This document shows positions 8,092 to 16,608 of a DNA stretch of 64,000 nt, piece by piece; the stretch's first letter is position 1, and every line of letters starts with the position of its first letter. Location of the stretch: the NCBI GenBank assembly GCA_938085425.1, contig CALKGQ010000014.1, forward strand, positions 62,001 through 126,000, read 5' to 3'. The translations under genes and the position numbers were made by a program. The DNA is from an uncultured Flavobacteriales bacterium (GTDB taxonomy: Bacteria; Bacteroidota; Bacteroidia; Flavobacteriales_D; Sanyastnellaceae). A model generated the notes under the pieces. It saw nothing but the letters and a program-made list of their open reading frames with translations. It made no database searches and was not told where the DNA came from.

Positions 8092-9573
8092 ATGAGTCCC
8101 AGCATCGCCATCCTCATCACCGTGGGCTACGTCGGCCTGTTGCTTGGCATCGGTTGGTGGAGTTCGTGGAGGGCGGGACCACAGGACTTGGCCACGGACG
8201 ACCGCGGCTTCTTCGTCGCAGGTCAAAGCGCACCTTGGTATGTGGTCGCCTTCGGAATGGTCGGCGCCTCCCTGTCTGGCGTGACCTTCTTGAGCATTCC
8301 CGGATGGGTGCGCTCACAGGAGTGGACCTACCTTCAGATGGTCGCGGGTTATTGCATTGGATACGTGATTGTTGCAACCATCCTCCTACCCCTTTACTAT
8401 AAGCTTGGCCTGACCAGCATTTACGGGTACTTGGGCCAGCGGTTTGGGCGACAGGCCCACAAAACGGGGGCTGCCTTTTTCTTGTTGAGCAGGATCATCG
8501 GGGCATCGTTTCGTTTGTTCTTGGTCGTGTTGGTGCTGGATGTTCTCATCCTCGAACCTATGGCGGGCGGGCCCGCGCCCTGGAGTTGGTTCATGGGCAC
8601 CACCGCATCCGTGCTGGCCATCATTTATGCGTACACCCGCAAAGGCGGAATGAACACCGTGATCTGGACGGACACCCTTCAAACAGCATGCATGCTTCTG
8701 GCTGTGGTGCTCACCATTGGGGGCATCCTTTCTGCCGGAGGCCAAAGCTGGTCCAACCTCCCTCAAGTACTCGACGAGACGGGACTGACCCGCATTTGGG
8801 TGACGGAAGATTGGCGTTTGGGCAACCACTGGGTCAAGCACATTCTGGCCGGCATGTTTGTCACCGTGGCCATGACTGGGCTCGACCAAGACATGATGCA
8901 AAAAAACCTGGCCTGCAAAAATGTCCGCGAATCGCAATGGAACATGGGGGCGTTCACCGTTGTGCTCGTCGGCGCGAACGTCTTGTTCTTGAGCATGGGC
9001 GCACTCCTTTGGATGCATGCCGAACGCATTGGCATGCCCTTGCCCGAGGCCACGGACAGGCTGTACCCCATGGTGGCCATGGGGGGATCCTTGGGGCCGT
9101 GGTTGGGGGTCGCTTTTTTGGTGGGTCTGTTGGCCTCGGCATTCAGCTCCGCAGATTCCGCCCTGACGGCCTTGACGACGTCCACCTGCGTGGACTTGCT
9201 GGACACGCCAAGCATGGAAGGCGACAAGGGCATGGTCACCCGCAAGCGCGTGCACCTTGGCATGGCGATGGCGCTATGGTTGGTCATCTTGGCCTTTCAC
9301 GCCGTGAACGACACCTCAGTGGTCGCTGCGCTGTTCACTGTCGCGAACTACACTTACGGTCCCCTGCTCGGACTCTTTGCGGTAGGGCTGGGCACGACTT
9401 GGCAGCCCCGCACCCAGTGGATCGCCTGGGTCTGTGTCGCGGCCCCCATTTTGGGGTACACCACAGAGACCTTGTTGGGGGCCACTGTGGGGTTCTCCTT
9501 TGGCTTCGCCCTACTGCCCGTCAACGGACTGTGGACAGCCTTGGGGCTGTGGTGCATATCTCGTCGTTCATAA
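8092..9573 (+). CDS. Sodium:solute symporter (SSS family)
   Basis: A 493-residue inner membrane protein with about 13 hydrophobic helices, the size and topology of the SSS family. The N-terminal region has the family pattern of an unwound first helix (GRGFFVAGQSAPW-like, here DRGFFVAGQSAPWYVV) and GASLSGVTFLSIPG. A Ser/Thr-rich stretch at FSSADSALTALTTSTCVDLL (about 350-370) matches the sodium-2 site helix. It should import a small solute with Na+; the substrate (sugar, nucleoside, amino acid or vitamin) cannot be read from the sequence. It is divergent from recR with a leaderless-type promoter, and is followed 67 bases later by the aminotransferase gene, which has a box of its own. Confidence 0.88.
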   Translation: MSPSIAILITVGYVGLLLGIGWWSSWRAGPQDLATDDRGFFVAGQSAPWYVVAFGMVGASLSGVTFLSIPGWVRSQEWTYLQMVAGYCIGYVIVATILLPLYYKLGLTSIYGYLGQRFGRQAHKTGAAFFLLSRIIGASFRLFLVVLVLDVLILEPMAGGPAPWSWFMGTTASVLAIIYAYTRKGGMNTVIWTDTLQTACMLLAVVLTIGGILSAGGQSWSNLPQVLDETGLTRIWVTEDWRLGNHWVKHILAGMFVTVAMTGLDQDMMQKNLACKNVRESQWNMGAFTVVLVGANVLFLSMGALLWMHAERIGMPLPEATDRLYPMVAMGGSLGPWLGVAFLVGLLASAFSSADSALTALTTSTCVDLLDTPSMEGDKGMVTRKRVHLGMAMALWLVILAFHAVNDTSVVAALFTVANYTYGPLLGLFAVGLGTTWQPRTQWIAWVCVAAPILGYTTETLLGATVGFSFGFALLPVNGLWTALGLWCISRRS

Positions 9574-9597
9574 AGGGCTTCTGTCGGAGGGGCACCG

Positions 9598-9605
9598 TAT
9601 TTTTG
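9598..9605 (+). promoter_or_regulatory. Possible -7 box of aminotransferase gene
   Basis: TATTTTTG, a perfect TAnnTTTG, 35 bases before the ATG at 9641; it would give a leader of roughly 30 bases. Confidence 0.4.
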
Positions 9606-9640
9606 AGCACGCATTCTCAGCATTCATTTCAGCTCTTCCC

Positions 9641-10840
9641 ATGCAACCCACCACTTCTCAATTGCTCCAACGTCTGAGCGAATCGGCCACGATTGCCATG
9701 GCCAGAAAAGCCCGCGAATTGAAGGCCCAAGGAGTCGATGTCATTTCCCTTTCACTCGGCGAGCCCGACTTTGACACTCCTGCGGCCATGAAGCAAGCAG
9801 GCATTGATGCCATCGAGGCGAACGAGACGCATTACACCCCTGTGCCCGGCACCCCAAGGATCCGAGAGGCCATCGTGCACAAGTTCCAAAGGGACAACGG
9901 CCTCGCGTACGCCATGGATGAAGTGGTCGTCAGCACAGGTGCAAAGCAAAGCCTTGCCAATGTCGTCCTGTCCTTGGTGGACCCAGGGGACGAAGTCATC
10001 TTGCCTGCGCCTTATTGGGTGAGCTATGAAGAAATCGTCAAGGTGGCTGGCGGAATTCCCGTGGTGTTGCCCACAAGCATCGACGACGATTACAAGATTC
10101 AACCTCAGGCCTTGGAGGCGGCCATCACCCCGAAAACAAGGCTGGTCATGTACTCCTCCCCATGCAACCCGTCGGGATCCGTCTACACCGAGGAGGAGAC
10201 TGCCGCACTTGCGGCGGTGCTGCTTCGTCACGACAGGGTCGTGACCATCAGCGATGAGATTTATGAACTGATCAACTTCACAGAGAAGCACGCCAGCATG
10301 GCTGCACAACCAGGCATGTGGGAACGAACTGTGACGGTCAACGGGGTCTCCAAAGGGTTCGCCATGACAGGCTGGCGCTTGGGCTACATCGGTGCACCCA
10401 AGTGGATTGCAGCGGCATGCACCAAGATCCAGGGGCAATTCACATCTGCGCCCTCAAGCATCACCCAAGCAGCAGCAGCGGCAGCCTTGGAAGCCGACCC
10501 CTCCGCTGTTGCAGCTCCCATGGTGGAGGCTTTCCGGAGGCGACGGTCCCTCATGGTGGATGGTCTTTCAAAGGTCCCCGGATTCCAGGTCAACCAACCG
10601 ATGGGGGCATTTTACGTGTTTCCCGATGTCAGTGCGCTGTTTGGCAAAAGCCATGCAGGAGGTGTGGTGAAAGACGCCAATGACCTTTCCTTCTATCTGT
10701 TGGAACAAGCTCAGGTGGCTTCGGTCAGCGGCGCGGCCTTTGGCACCCCTGAGTGCATCCGACTTTCTTATGCTGCCGCAGACGATGTCCTCGAAGAAGC
10801 CATCCGTCGGATTGCCCAAGCCTGTGCACTTCTGCACTAA
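9641..10840 (+). CDS. PLP-dependent aminotransferase class I (AspC-like)
   Basis: A 399-residue fold-type I aminotransferase, of the usual length for bacterial class Ib aspartate or prephenate aminotransferases. Key residues seen: the YWVSY substrate loop, NPSG (176-179) for the cofactor phosphate side, SDEIYE with D205 and Y208, the Schiff-base lysine K238 in VNGVSKGFAMTGWRLGY, and the carboxylate-binding arginine in CIRLSYA near the C-terminus. It likely transfers an amino group between aspartate or a related amino acid and 2-oxoglutarate in the cytoplasm. The open frame extends upstream to 9434 but that part lies inside the symporter gene; the ATG at 9641 gives the family N-terminus (LSESATIAMARKARELKAQG). 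Confidence 0.9.
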   Translation: MQPTTSQLLQRLSESATIAMARKARELKAQGVDVISLSLGEPDFDTPAAMKQAGIDAIEANETHYTPVPGTPRIREAIVHKFQRDNGLAYAMDEVVVSTGAKQSLANVVLSLVDPGDEVILPAPYWVSYEEIVKVAGGIPVVLPTSIDDDYKIQPQALEAAITPKTRLVMYSSPCNPSGSVYTEEETAALAAVLLRHDRVVTISDEIYELINFTEKHASMAAQPGMWERTVTVNGVSKGFAMTGWRLGYIGAPKWIAAACTKIQGQFTSAPSSITQAAAAAALEADPSAVAAPMVEAFRRRRSLMVDGLSKVPGFQVNQPMGAFYVFPDVSALFGKSHAGGVVKDANDLSFYLLEQAQVASVSGAAFGTPECIRLSYAAADDVLEEAIRRIAQACALLH

Positions 10841-10845
10841 GTCAC

Positions 10846-10853
10846 GACCTTTG
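10846..10853 (+). promoter_or_regulatory. Possible -7 box of heptose kinase gene (GACCTTTG)
   Basis: GACCTTTG, one mismatch from TAnnTTTG at the first base, 5 bases before the ATG at 10859. The spacing matches the leaderless class seen elsewhere in the window. Confidence 0.4.
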
Positions 10854-10858
10854 GCCTG

Positions 10859-11890
10859 ATGTCGGACCCCAGCACTTCTCCCCGCGTTCGTTCCTTGCCT
10901 TGGGATGCCCCACGGGCTTGTGTTTTAGGGGACGTGATGTTGGATGCCTACATGTGGGGGTCAGTGACCCGCCAAAGCCCTGAGGCACCTGTCCCGGTGG
11001 TCGACATTGCTCAACGCGAACGACGGGTGGGCGGTGCGGCCAATGTGGTCAAAAACCTGCACGCCCTTGGGGCGCAGGTGGACTTGATCAGCGTTGTGGG
11101 GCAAGACGGTCCCGGACAAGAGCTTCAGCATCTCCTCGAAGGCATGTGCCGTCCCCATTTGATCGTCGATGCGCATCGGCCCACCACAGTCAAGACAAGG
11201 GTCATCAGCGATGAAAAGCATGTGCTCAGGGTCGACGAGGAGTCGACCGAATGGATTTCAGATGCTTTGGTGGCGAAGGCCTTGGATGCCCTCGACCAAG
11301 TGCTGTCAGGTCCCAATCGCCCCGATGTGGTGGTCGTCGAGGACTACGACAAAGGCATGATGTCCCCTGCCATGGTGAAGGGTGCGTTGGCGCGCTGCCG
11401 GGAGGCAGGAGTGCCCGTGGCCGTGGACCCAAAGTTTCGGCAATTTGGCCTGTACGAAGGAGTCGCCCTTTTCAAACCCAATCTGAAGGAGCTCAACGAA
11501 GGTCTCCGCTTGAAGGTGGCCGCCCACCCTGAGCATGCTGGGGCCATGAAGGAAGCTGTGGAAGCATTGATGTCCCAACTTCAATGCGAGCGGCTCATGG
11601 TCACGCTCAGTGAGCATGGCACTTGGATGCACGCGCCCTTGGAAGGCATTCACCACCAGCACTTGCCCGCTTTGCCTCGGGACATCAAGGACGTCAGCGG
11701 CGCGGGAGACACTGTGATTGCAGTGGCGGCTCTCTTGCTGGCCTCTGGTTGCGACTCCAGCCTTTTGGCCGCGGTGTCCAACATGGCTGGAGGCTGGGTC
11801 TGCGAGCGCGTGGGGGTCGTCCCCATCTCAAAAAGTGAACTGGAGAAAGAGTGGTGCCGGCTCTTTCCCGACGACACCCTCTCCCCTTGA
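10859..11890 (+). CDS. rfaE1: D-glycero-beta-D-manno-heptose-7-phosphate kinase (RfaE domain I)
   Basis: A 343-residue PfkB-family kinase matching the kinase half of HldE/RfaE: it phosphorylates heptose-7-phosphate on the way to ADP-heptose for the lipopolysaccharide core. Seen: ACVLGDVMLDAYMWGSVTRQSPEAPVPV-type substrate pattern near the N-terminus (positions 21-45), RRVGGAANVVKNL, VVVEDYDKGM, and the catalytic base in SGAGDT (D284). The nucleotidyltransferase half is absent, as is usual for Bacteroidota, where the two activities sit on separate proteins; the partner gene is not in the window. It starts a plus-strand run with the TrkH, ubiE/menG and aroA genes. Confidence 0.88.
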   Translation: MSDPSTSPRVRSLPWDAPRACVLGDVMLDAYMWGSVTRQSPEAPVPVVDIAQRERRVGGAANVVKNLHALGAQVDLISVVGQDGPGQELQHLLEGMCRPHLIVDAHRPTTVKTRVISDEKHVLRVDEESTEWISDALVAKALDALDQVLSGPNRPDVVVVEDYDKGMMSPAMVKGALARCREAGVPVAVDPKFRQFGLYEGVALFKPNLKELNEGLRLKVAAHPEHAGAMKEAVEALMSQLQCERLMVTLSEHGTWMHAPLEGIHHQHLPALPRDIKDVSGAGDTVIAVAALLLASGCDSSLLAAVSNMAGGWVCERVGVVPISKSELEKEWCRLFPDDTLSP

Positions 11891-13710
11891 CCTGGCAATC
11901 CTTCCGAGAACGGGCCAACGTTTGGCTGTACAACAGCAAGGAATCGGTCCTAGGAACGTTTCAATGGCTCAATCTGCTGGTCAATGTCATGGCCCTTGTG
12001 GTCCTGGCCTTGTACTATGGGTATGCGCACGAGCCGGACACTTCAACGCTTCTGTTCCAGCTCGTCAAGGCCAGTTTTGGCTTCTACGTGTTCCATTACG
12101 GCCTTCGCGTCCTTTATCATTTTCACCCGCGTCAATTCCTGCGTGAAACTTGGCCCGAAGGACTCGTCATGGCCTTGTTGCTCGTGGAAGGTGCCGGTGA
12201 CGTCTTTTGGGGCACGCCCTTTCTTGGGGAGGCATTGAACCGTCTTGTGCCCAGCATCACCGACTTCAGCACGGTGCTGATCCAAGGGTATTTGCTGGCG
12301 GTGATCATCTCTGAATCGCTGCGGCCTGGTTCCCGGTTGCCCAAGGTTCGGCTCCATCCGGCTGTTGTTTTCATCCTGAGCTTTTTGCTCCTCATCGGCG
12401 TGGGCACTTGGTTGCTCAACATGCCTGAAATGACCACCGTCGAGGGGCACATGCCTTGGGTGGACGCCTTCTTCACCGCCACCAGTGCCACGTGCGTGAC
12501 AGGACTCATGAGTGTGGACACCATGACCTACTTCACCGCCAAAGGACACTGGGTGTTGTTGCTTCTCATTCAATTGGGCGGGTTGAATTTCATCGCCTTT
12601 GGCTCCTTTCTCGCACTGGTGTCCAAATTTGGCGTGGCGGTCAAGCAGCACGACGTCATCGAGGATTTTGTGAACAGCGAAAGCCTTCTTGGAAGCTCTG
12701 GATCTTTGGGGAAGGTGGTGCTTTGGTGCTTGGGGCTGGAAGCCCTTGGCGCACTGGCACTCATGATGCTTTGGAGCCCTGACGTCCCGTTTGATTCATG
12801 GGGCGAGCGTCTCTTCTCCTCCGTCTTTCACAGTGTCTCCGCCTTCAACAATGCAGGCATCACCCTATTCACCGACGGGTTGGCCCATCCATGGGTGGCC
12901 ACCAACTGGCTGGTGCATTGGGTGATCACTGTTCTGGTGTTTCTCGGCGCATTGGGCATGGTGGCCATGTTTGACCTCTTCGACCTGGCCAAACTGCGCG
13001 AACGAATGGCACAGCCCTGGAAAACCATTTCATTCCCGACGAAAATCGCCCTCTACTTTTCCACAGGGCTTGTCGCTTTGGGCGCTGTTGCATTTGGTGT
13101 CCTCGAGTGGAGCGGCACCATGCAAGGCATGTCGTGGTTTGGCAAATTCACCACCGCCGTGTTCCAAAGTGTGACAAGGACCAGTGGCTTCAACACGGTG
13201 GACATTGGGTCTGTGGGGATGCCCATGCTCTTTTTGCTGATGGTCTTGATGTTCATCGGGGCTTCCTCAAGCTCCACGGGTGGCGGCATCAAAACCTCCA
13301 CATTGGCCATTGTGCTGGCGGACGTGTGGCGCACCGTACGTGGTGCAGACCACGTCCAGATCTTCCAACGCACCGTGCATGCTGTGCTGCGCTCCCGCGC
13401 ATACAGTGTGTTGCTGTTTTTTTTGGCAGGGAACATGGTGGGCATCTTCTTGCTGACGGTCACAGAATCTCATCTCGTCCTTCATGAAGGAGTGGCCTTT
13501 TTTGACCTGGCCTTCGAGCATGTGAGCGCGATGGGCACCGTCGGACTGAGCACAGGACTCACCGCGCAGCTGTCTTCTGCTGGCAAGTTGATTTTGGCCA
13601 CTGCCATGTTCGTGGGCAGGGTCGGCACCTTGACGGTGGCATTCGCCGTAGGCGGCAGGACCCTTCAATCGCACTTCAAATACCCAGACGGTCACACCAT
13701 GGTGGGTTGA
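11887..13710 (+). CDS. TrkH/KtrB-type potassium uptake permease
   Basis: A 607-residue membrane protein of the Trk/Ktr/HKT superfamily, which brings K+ into the cell. The four pore loops are recognisable, each with its selectivity glycine: TSATCVTGL, SVSAFNNAGI, VTRTSGFNTV and VSAMGTVGLST. About 150 N-terminal residues with extra helices precede the pore module, as in other Bacteroidota members. The chosen start is a TTG that overlaps the stop of the kinase gene (TTGA); an ATG at 11851 in the same frame would need a 40-base overlap. No TrkA/KtrA gating subunit gene is in the window, so it must be elsewhere. Confidence 0.88.
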   Translation: MTWQSFRERANVWLYNSKESVLGTFQWLNLLVNVMALVVLALYYGYAHEPDTSTLLFQLVKASFGFYVFHYGLRVLYHFHPRQFLRETWPEGLVMALLLVEGAGDVFWGTPFLGEALNRLVPSITDFSTVLIQGYLLAVIISESLRPGSRLPKVRLHPAVVFILSFLLLIGVGTWLLNMPEMTTVEGHMPWVDAFFTATSATCVTGLMSVDTMTYFTAKGHWVLLLLIQLGGLNFIAFGSFLALVSKFGVAVKQHDVIEDFVNSESLLGSSGSLGKVVLWCLGLEALGALALMMLWSPDVPFDSWGERLFSSVFHSVSAFNNAGITLFTDGLAHPWVATNWLVHWVITVLVFLGALGMVAMFDLFDLAKLRERMAQPWKTISFPTKIALYFSTGLVALGAVAFGVLEWSGTMQGMSWFGKFTTAVFQSVTRTSGFNTVDIGSVGMPMLFLLMVLMFIGASSSSTGGGIKTSTLAIVLADVWRTVRGADHVQIFQRTVHAVLRSRAYSVLLFFLAGNMVGIFLLTVTESHLVLHEGVAFFDLAFEHVSAMGTVGLSTGLTAQLSSAGKLILATAMFVGRVGTLTVAFAVGGRTLQSHFKYPDGHTMVG

Positions 13711-13713
13711 ACC

Positions 13714-13729
13714 GGAGGGGCTTTCCTCC
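13714..13729 (+). other. Short inverted repeat between trkH-like and menG genes
   Basis: GGAGG and CCTCC arms around a 6-base loop. There is no T-tract after it, so it is more likely an mRNA processing or folding element than a terminator. Confidence 0.3.
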
Positions 13730-13757
13730 TGTTGCACCTTTGACCAACACTCTACAC

Positions 13758-14507
13758 ATGGGCACCAAAATCACCCCCTACGTCTCCACCGACCAAGAAG
13801 ACAAAAAAACGCAGGTCGAGCGCATGTTCGACGGCATCGCCCACAGGTACGACTTCCTCAACCACTTTTTCTCTTTGGGCATCGATGTGTTGTGGCGCAA
13901 GTCCTGCATCCGTGTGCTGCGAAAGGAACAGCCAAGCACCTTGCTGGACGTGGCCACTGGCACGGCAGACTTCGCCATCGAAGCGGTACGCATGGGCCTT
14001 GACGCCCATGTGACTGGAGTGGACATCAGCGCAGGCATGCTGGAGGTGGGAAGGGACAAAGTCGCCCAACGGGGATGGGATGAACGGATTGAGCTGATCC
14101 AAGGAGATTCGGTGTCATTGCCTTTCGACGAAGGACACTTCGACGCGTTCACAGTGGCGTTTGGGGTTCGGAATTTTGAAAACCTTCAAGGCGGACTCAA
14201 AGACATGCTTCGCGTGCTCAAACCAGGAGGGCTGGGGATGATTTTGGAATTCAGCAAACCACGTCGCTTCCCCATTCGTCAAGTTTTTGGGTTGTACTTC
14301 AAGCACATCATGCCCACCATTGGCCGCTGGGTCAGCAAGGATCCCGCTGCATATACCTACTTGCCTGAAAGTGTGCAGGCCTTCCCCGAAGGACAAGACT
14401 TCCTGAACCATCTGACCGAAGCTGGATACACCGACGTCCATGCCCGACCCCTGACCGGCGGCATCGCAACGGTCTACACTGGACGCAAACCTCAAGACAG
14501 GTCATGA
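13758..14507 (+). CDS. ubiE/menG: Demethylmenaquinone methyltransferase
   Basis: A 249-residue class I SAM methyltransferase of the UbiE/MenG family, which puts the last methyl group on the menaquinone ring. The family signatures are clear: VERMFDGIAHRYDFLNHFFSLG near the N-terminus (positions 15-36), SAM motif I LLDVATGTADFAIEA, DAFTVAFGVRNFENL, and RVLKPGG. Most Bacteroidota use menaquinone, so the demethylmenaquinone reaction is the likely one. The open frame reaches back to 13707 but the ATG at 13758 begins the conserved region. Its stop overlaps the aroA start by ATGA. Confidence 0.92.
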   Translation: MGTKITPYVSTDQEDKKTQVERMFDGIAHRYDFLNHFFSLGIDVLWRKSCIRVLRKEQPSTLLDVATGTADFAIEAVRMGLDAHVTGVDISAGMLEVGRDKVAQRGWDERIELIQGDSVSLPFDEGHFDAFTVAFGVRNFENLQGGLKDMLRVLKPGGLGMILEFSKPRRFPIRQVFGLYFKHIMPTIGRWVSKDPAAYTYLPESVQAFPEGQDFLNHLTEAGYTDVHARPLTGGIATVYTGRKPQDRS

Positions 14508-15808
14508 TTTTAAGGGTTTTGCCCAGCGCATTGTCTGGGGACACCGTTTGGGCCCCTCCCAGCAAAAGCATCATGCAACGCGCTGTGGCCATCGCCACTG
14601 TCGCCGACGGGACGACGATGATCCGGCGCCCTTCAGAGTCGGACGATTGCACCCATGCCCTCATGATGGCGGCGGAGCTCGGGGCTGAGGTGGAACTTGG
14701 CGAGTCGGCCGTGGCCATCCACGGCAACTTTCCCTTGGCGCCTCGATCCGCCACCATCCACCCTGGAGAGTCTGGTTTGGGGATGCGGCTGTTTGGCACG
14801 TTGGCCGCGCTGCACGATGGCCCATTGACGGCCGAGCGTCAGGAAAGCCTGCTGCGACGGGACATGCATGGAATGCAACGTATTCTTGCCCCTTTTGGGG
14901 CCACGGTGCAAGGCGGAAAGCCAGGAGAAGAACTCCGCATCCAAGGCCCCATGAAAGGAGCTGAAGCCACCATCGACTGCTCGGAAAGCAGCCAGCACCT
15001 TACAGGACTGCTCTGCGCACTGCCGCTTGCAGAAAAGGAAAGCACCCTTCACTTGACCAACGTGGTCAGCAGACCGTACGTGGACATGACACTTGAAATG
15101 CTCGAGGATGCCGGACTCGACATTCAAGTCGTGGCGGACGATGAAGACCACCGTACCATGTCCCTCCAGATTCCTGGAGGACAGAGACCTCAAGGAAGAG
15201 ACGTCGCCATGGACGGCGATTGGTCTGGTGCTGCCTTCTTGTTGGGACTGGGACTCCTCTGTTCGCCCCATCACTTGACCATCGAAGGGCTTCACAGCAC
15301 CTACACCCAAGCTGATGAAGCCATCAAGGGCGCTCTTCTTTTTGGCGGATGTCGTCTTGCAGGGACAGAAGAAGGTGTGCAGGTCTTCGCAGGCCGTCCC
15401 AAAGGTTTCACCGTTGATTTGACCGACTGTCCCGACCTTTTTCCACCCCTCGCCGCCATGGCGGTGTTTGCGAAGAAGCCAAGTCGCCTTCGTGGACTGC
15501 ATCGCTTGGAAAACAAGGAGTCCAACCGGGGAGCCACCATCCAAAAGGAATGGAAAAAGCTGGGCATTGACGTGGAATTGTTGGTGGACGACGACACCAT
15601 GTTGATCCACCCAGGCAAGCCCTCCATGGGAAGAATGTCCACCCACGGGGACCATCGATTGGCCATGGCTGCAGCCCTGTTGGGTGCCGCAGGGCAAGGC
15701 ATGGAAATCGAGGGTGCGGAATGCGTGGCCAAGAGCTACCCTGCCTTCTTTGACGACCTCGAAGCCCTAGGGGTCCAAATTCAAGTGGTCGCAGGCGAGG
15801 CCGGCTGA
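14504..15808 (+). CDS. aroA: 3-phosphoshikimate 1-carboxyvinyltransferase (EPSP synthase)
   Basis: A 434-residue EPSP synthase, joining shikimate-3-phosphate and phosphoenolpyruvate in the aromatic amino acid pathway. Seen: PPSKSIMQRA at the start of the first inverse alpha-beta domain, CSESSQHLTGLLCAL, SRPYVDMTLEML, DCPDLFPPLAAMAVF (catalytic aspartate region), LENKESNRG and THGDHRLAMA. The PEP loop reads ESGLGMR, not the better known NAGTAMR, a variant typical of a divergent group of EPSP synthases. ATGA overlap with menG suggests coupled translation. The last 28 bases overlap the convergent EI24 gene. Confidence 0.92.
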   Translation: MILRVLPSALSGDTVWAPPSKSIMQRAVAIATVADGTTMIRRPSESDDCTHALMMAAELGAEVELGESAVAIHGNFPLAPRSATIHPGESGLGMRLFGTLAALHDGPLTAERQESLLRRDMHGMQRILAPFGATVQGGKPGEELRIQGPMKGAEATIDCSESSQHLTGLLCALPLAEKESTLHLTNVVSRPYVDMTLEMLEDAGLDIQVVADDEDHRTMSLQIPGGQRPQGRDVAMDGDWSGAAFLLGLGLLCSPHHLTIEGLHSTYTQADEAIKGALLFGGCRLAGTEEGVQVFAGRPKGFTVDLTDCPDLFPPLAAMAVFAKKPSRLRGLHRLENKESNRGATIQKEWKKLGIDVELLVDDDTMLIHPGKPSMGRMSTHGDHRLAMAAALLGAAGQGMEIEGAECVAKSYPAFFDDLEALGVQIQVVAGEAG

Positions 15809-16539
15809 GCCCTTCGAACGGCCAGCACAGCCACGGTGGCCGCACCCATGCCACCCATCAAAGGCCCCAAGGTCCAAGCCACAACCGGCACCGACATCCA
15901 AATGGAAAAGGGCACGCCCACACCAAGTGCTACGCCAAGGTGTTCGACACTTCTGACAAGGCCTGCCTTTGCACCAAGGCCTTCGCGTTCCCACACGTAG
16001 TCCAACATCGCGGCGCCGTAGGCCCATGCTCCCACTGTCCAAGACAAAGCCAGCATCAGAGGTGAGAGCAACGGGATTGCCCAAGCGACGGCCCAACACG
16101 ACAGCCCCACCACCATCTCGAGACAGGCCATCCAAAACACAGCGTGCATGCCACGCCATGCATTTTTCACCAGCAGCCGCCACGAAAAAGAGACTGGATT
16201 GGCACCCAAATGGACATCTGCCGCTTCGCTCACCATGCCCAAGACAGGCCCCAGCAAAAGGAGCATGATGTATTTGGTCACCTTCAGCTTGAGCACCAGA
16301 AGCGCCATCCAAATCGACACCTTCACCAAATTGACCAGCCAGCCAGGAGCATGCCTCCACTCCTCTTCTGGCAACCAATGATCCGCCAAATGCACCGCCA
16401 AGGCACCGATTCCCCACCACCCCAAAGCTGAAAGGACCAAAGTGACCAATGCCGCTGGAAGAAACCACAAGGCCAATGGGCCGCCGAGCAATTGCCAAGC
16501 CGCGCGGTGAAGCCTCAAAGTCCGAAGGGCATTTCTCAT
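15781..16539 (-). CDS. EI24/CysZ-like integral membrane protein
   Basis: A 252-residue protein with four to six long hydrophobic helices and the layout of the EI24/CysZ family: an early charged stretch with RLHRAAWQLL, a first helix pair, the LLLLGPVLGMVSEAADVHLG segment, and a long hydrophobic region ending with a small-residue stretch. CysZ of enterobacteria imports sulfate, but many family members in Bacteroidota have no known substrate, so no specific role is claimed. The stop overlaps the end of aroA by 28 bases on the other strand. Only a weak box (CACATTCG, 4 bases before the ATG) precedes it. Confidence 0.75.
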   Translation of the reverse strand: MRNALRTLRLHRAAWQLLGGPLALWFLPAALVTLVLSALGWWGIGALAVHLADHWLPEEEWRHAPGWLVNLVKVSIWMALLVLKLKVTKYIMLLLLGPVLGMVSEAADVHLGANPVSFSWRLLVKNAWRGMHAVFWMACLEMVVGLSCWAVAWAIPLLSPLMLALSWTVGAWAYGAAMLDYVWEREGLGAKAGLVRSVEHLGVALGVGVPFSIWMSVPVVAWTLGPLMGGMGAATVAVLAVRRAQPASPATT

Positions 16540-16596
16540 GCTGCGAATGTGGGAAAGTGAAACGCCACATGCCTCATTGCACCTTCAAAAGATGTG

Positions 16597-16604
16597 AACT
16601 TTCG
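16597..16604 (+). promoter_or_regulatory. Possible -7 box of Mur ligase gene (AACTTTCG)
   Basis: AACTTTCG, two changes from TAnnTTTG, 4 bases before the ATG at 16609. The spacing equals that of the strong cases. Confidence 0.4.
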
Positions 16605-16608
16605 TTCC

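Noticed and set aside
11851-11886. Upstream ATG for the TrkH-type gene
   Set aside because: It needs a 40-base overlap with the kinase gene, while a TTGA junction gives the expected N-terminus; it remains possible.
15767-16570. Second minus-strand frame over the EI24 gene
   Set aside because: Out-of-frame shadow; the EI24 frame has a consistent membrane-helix pattern and a proper start.
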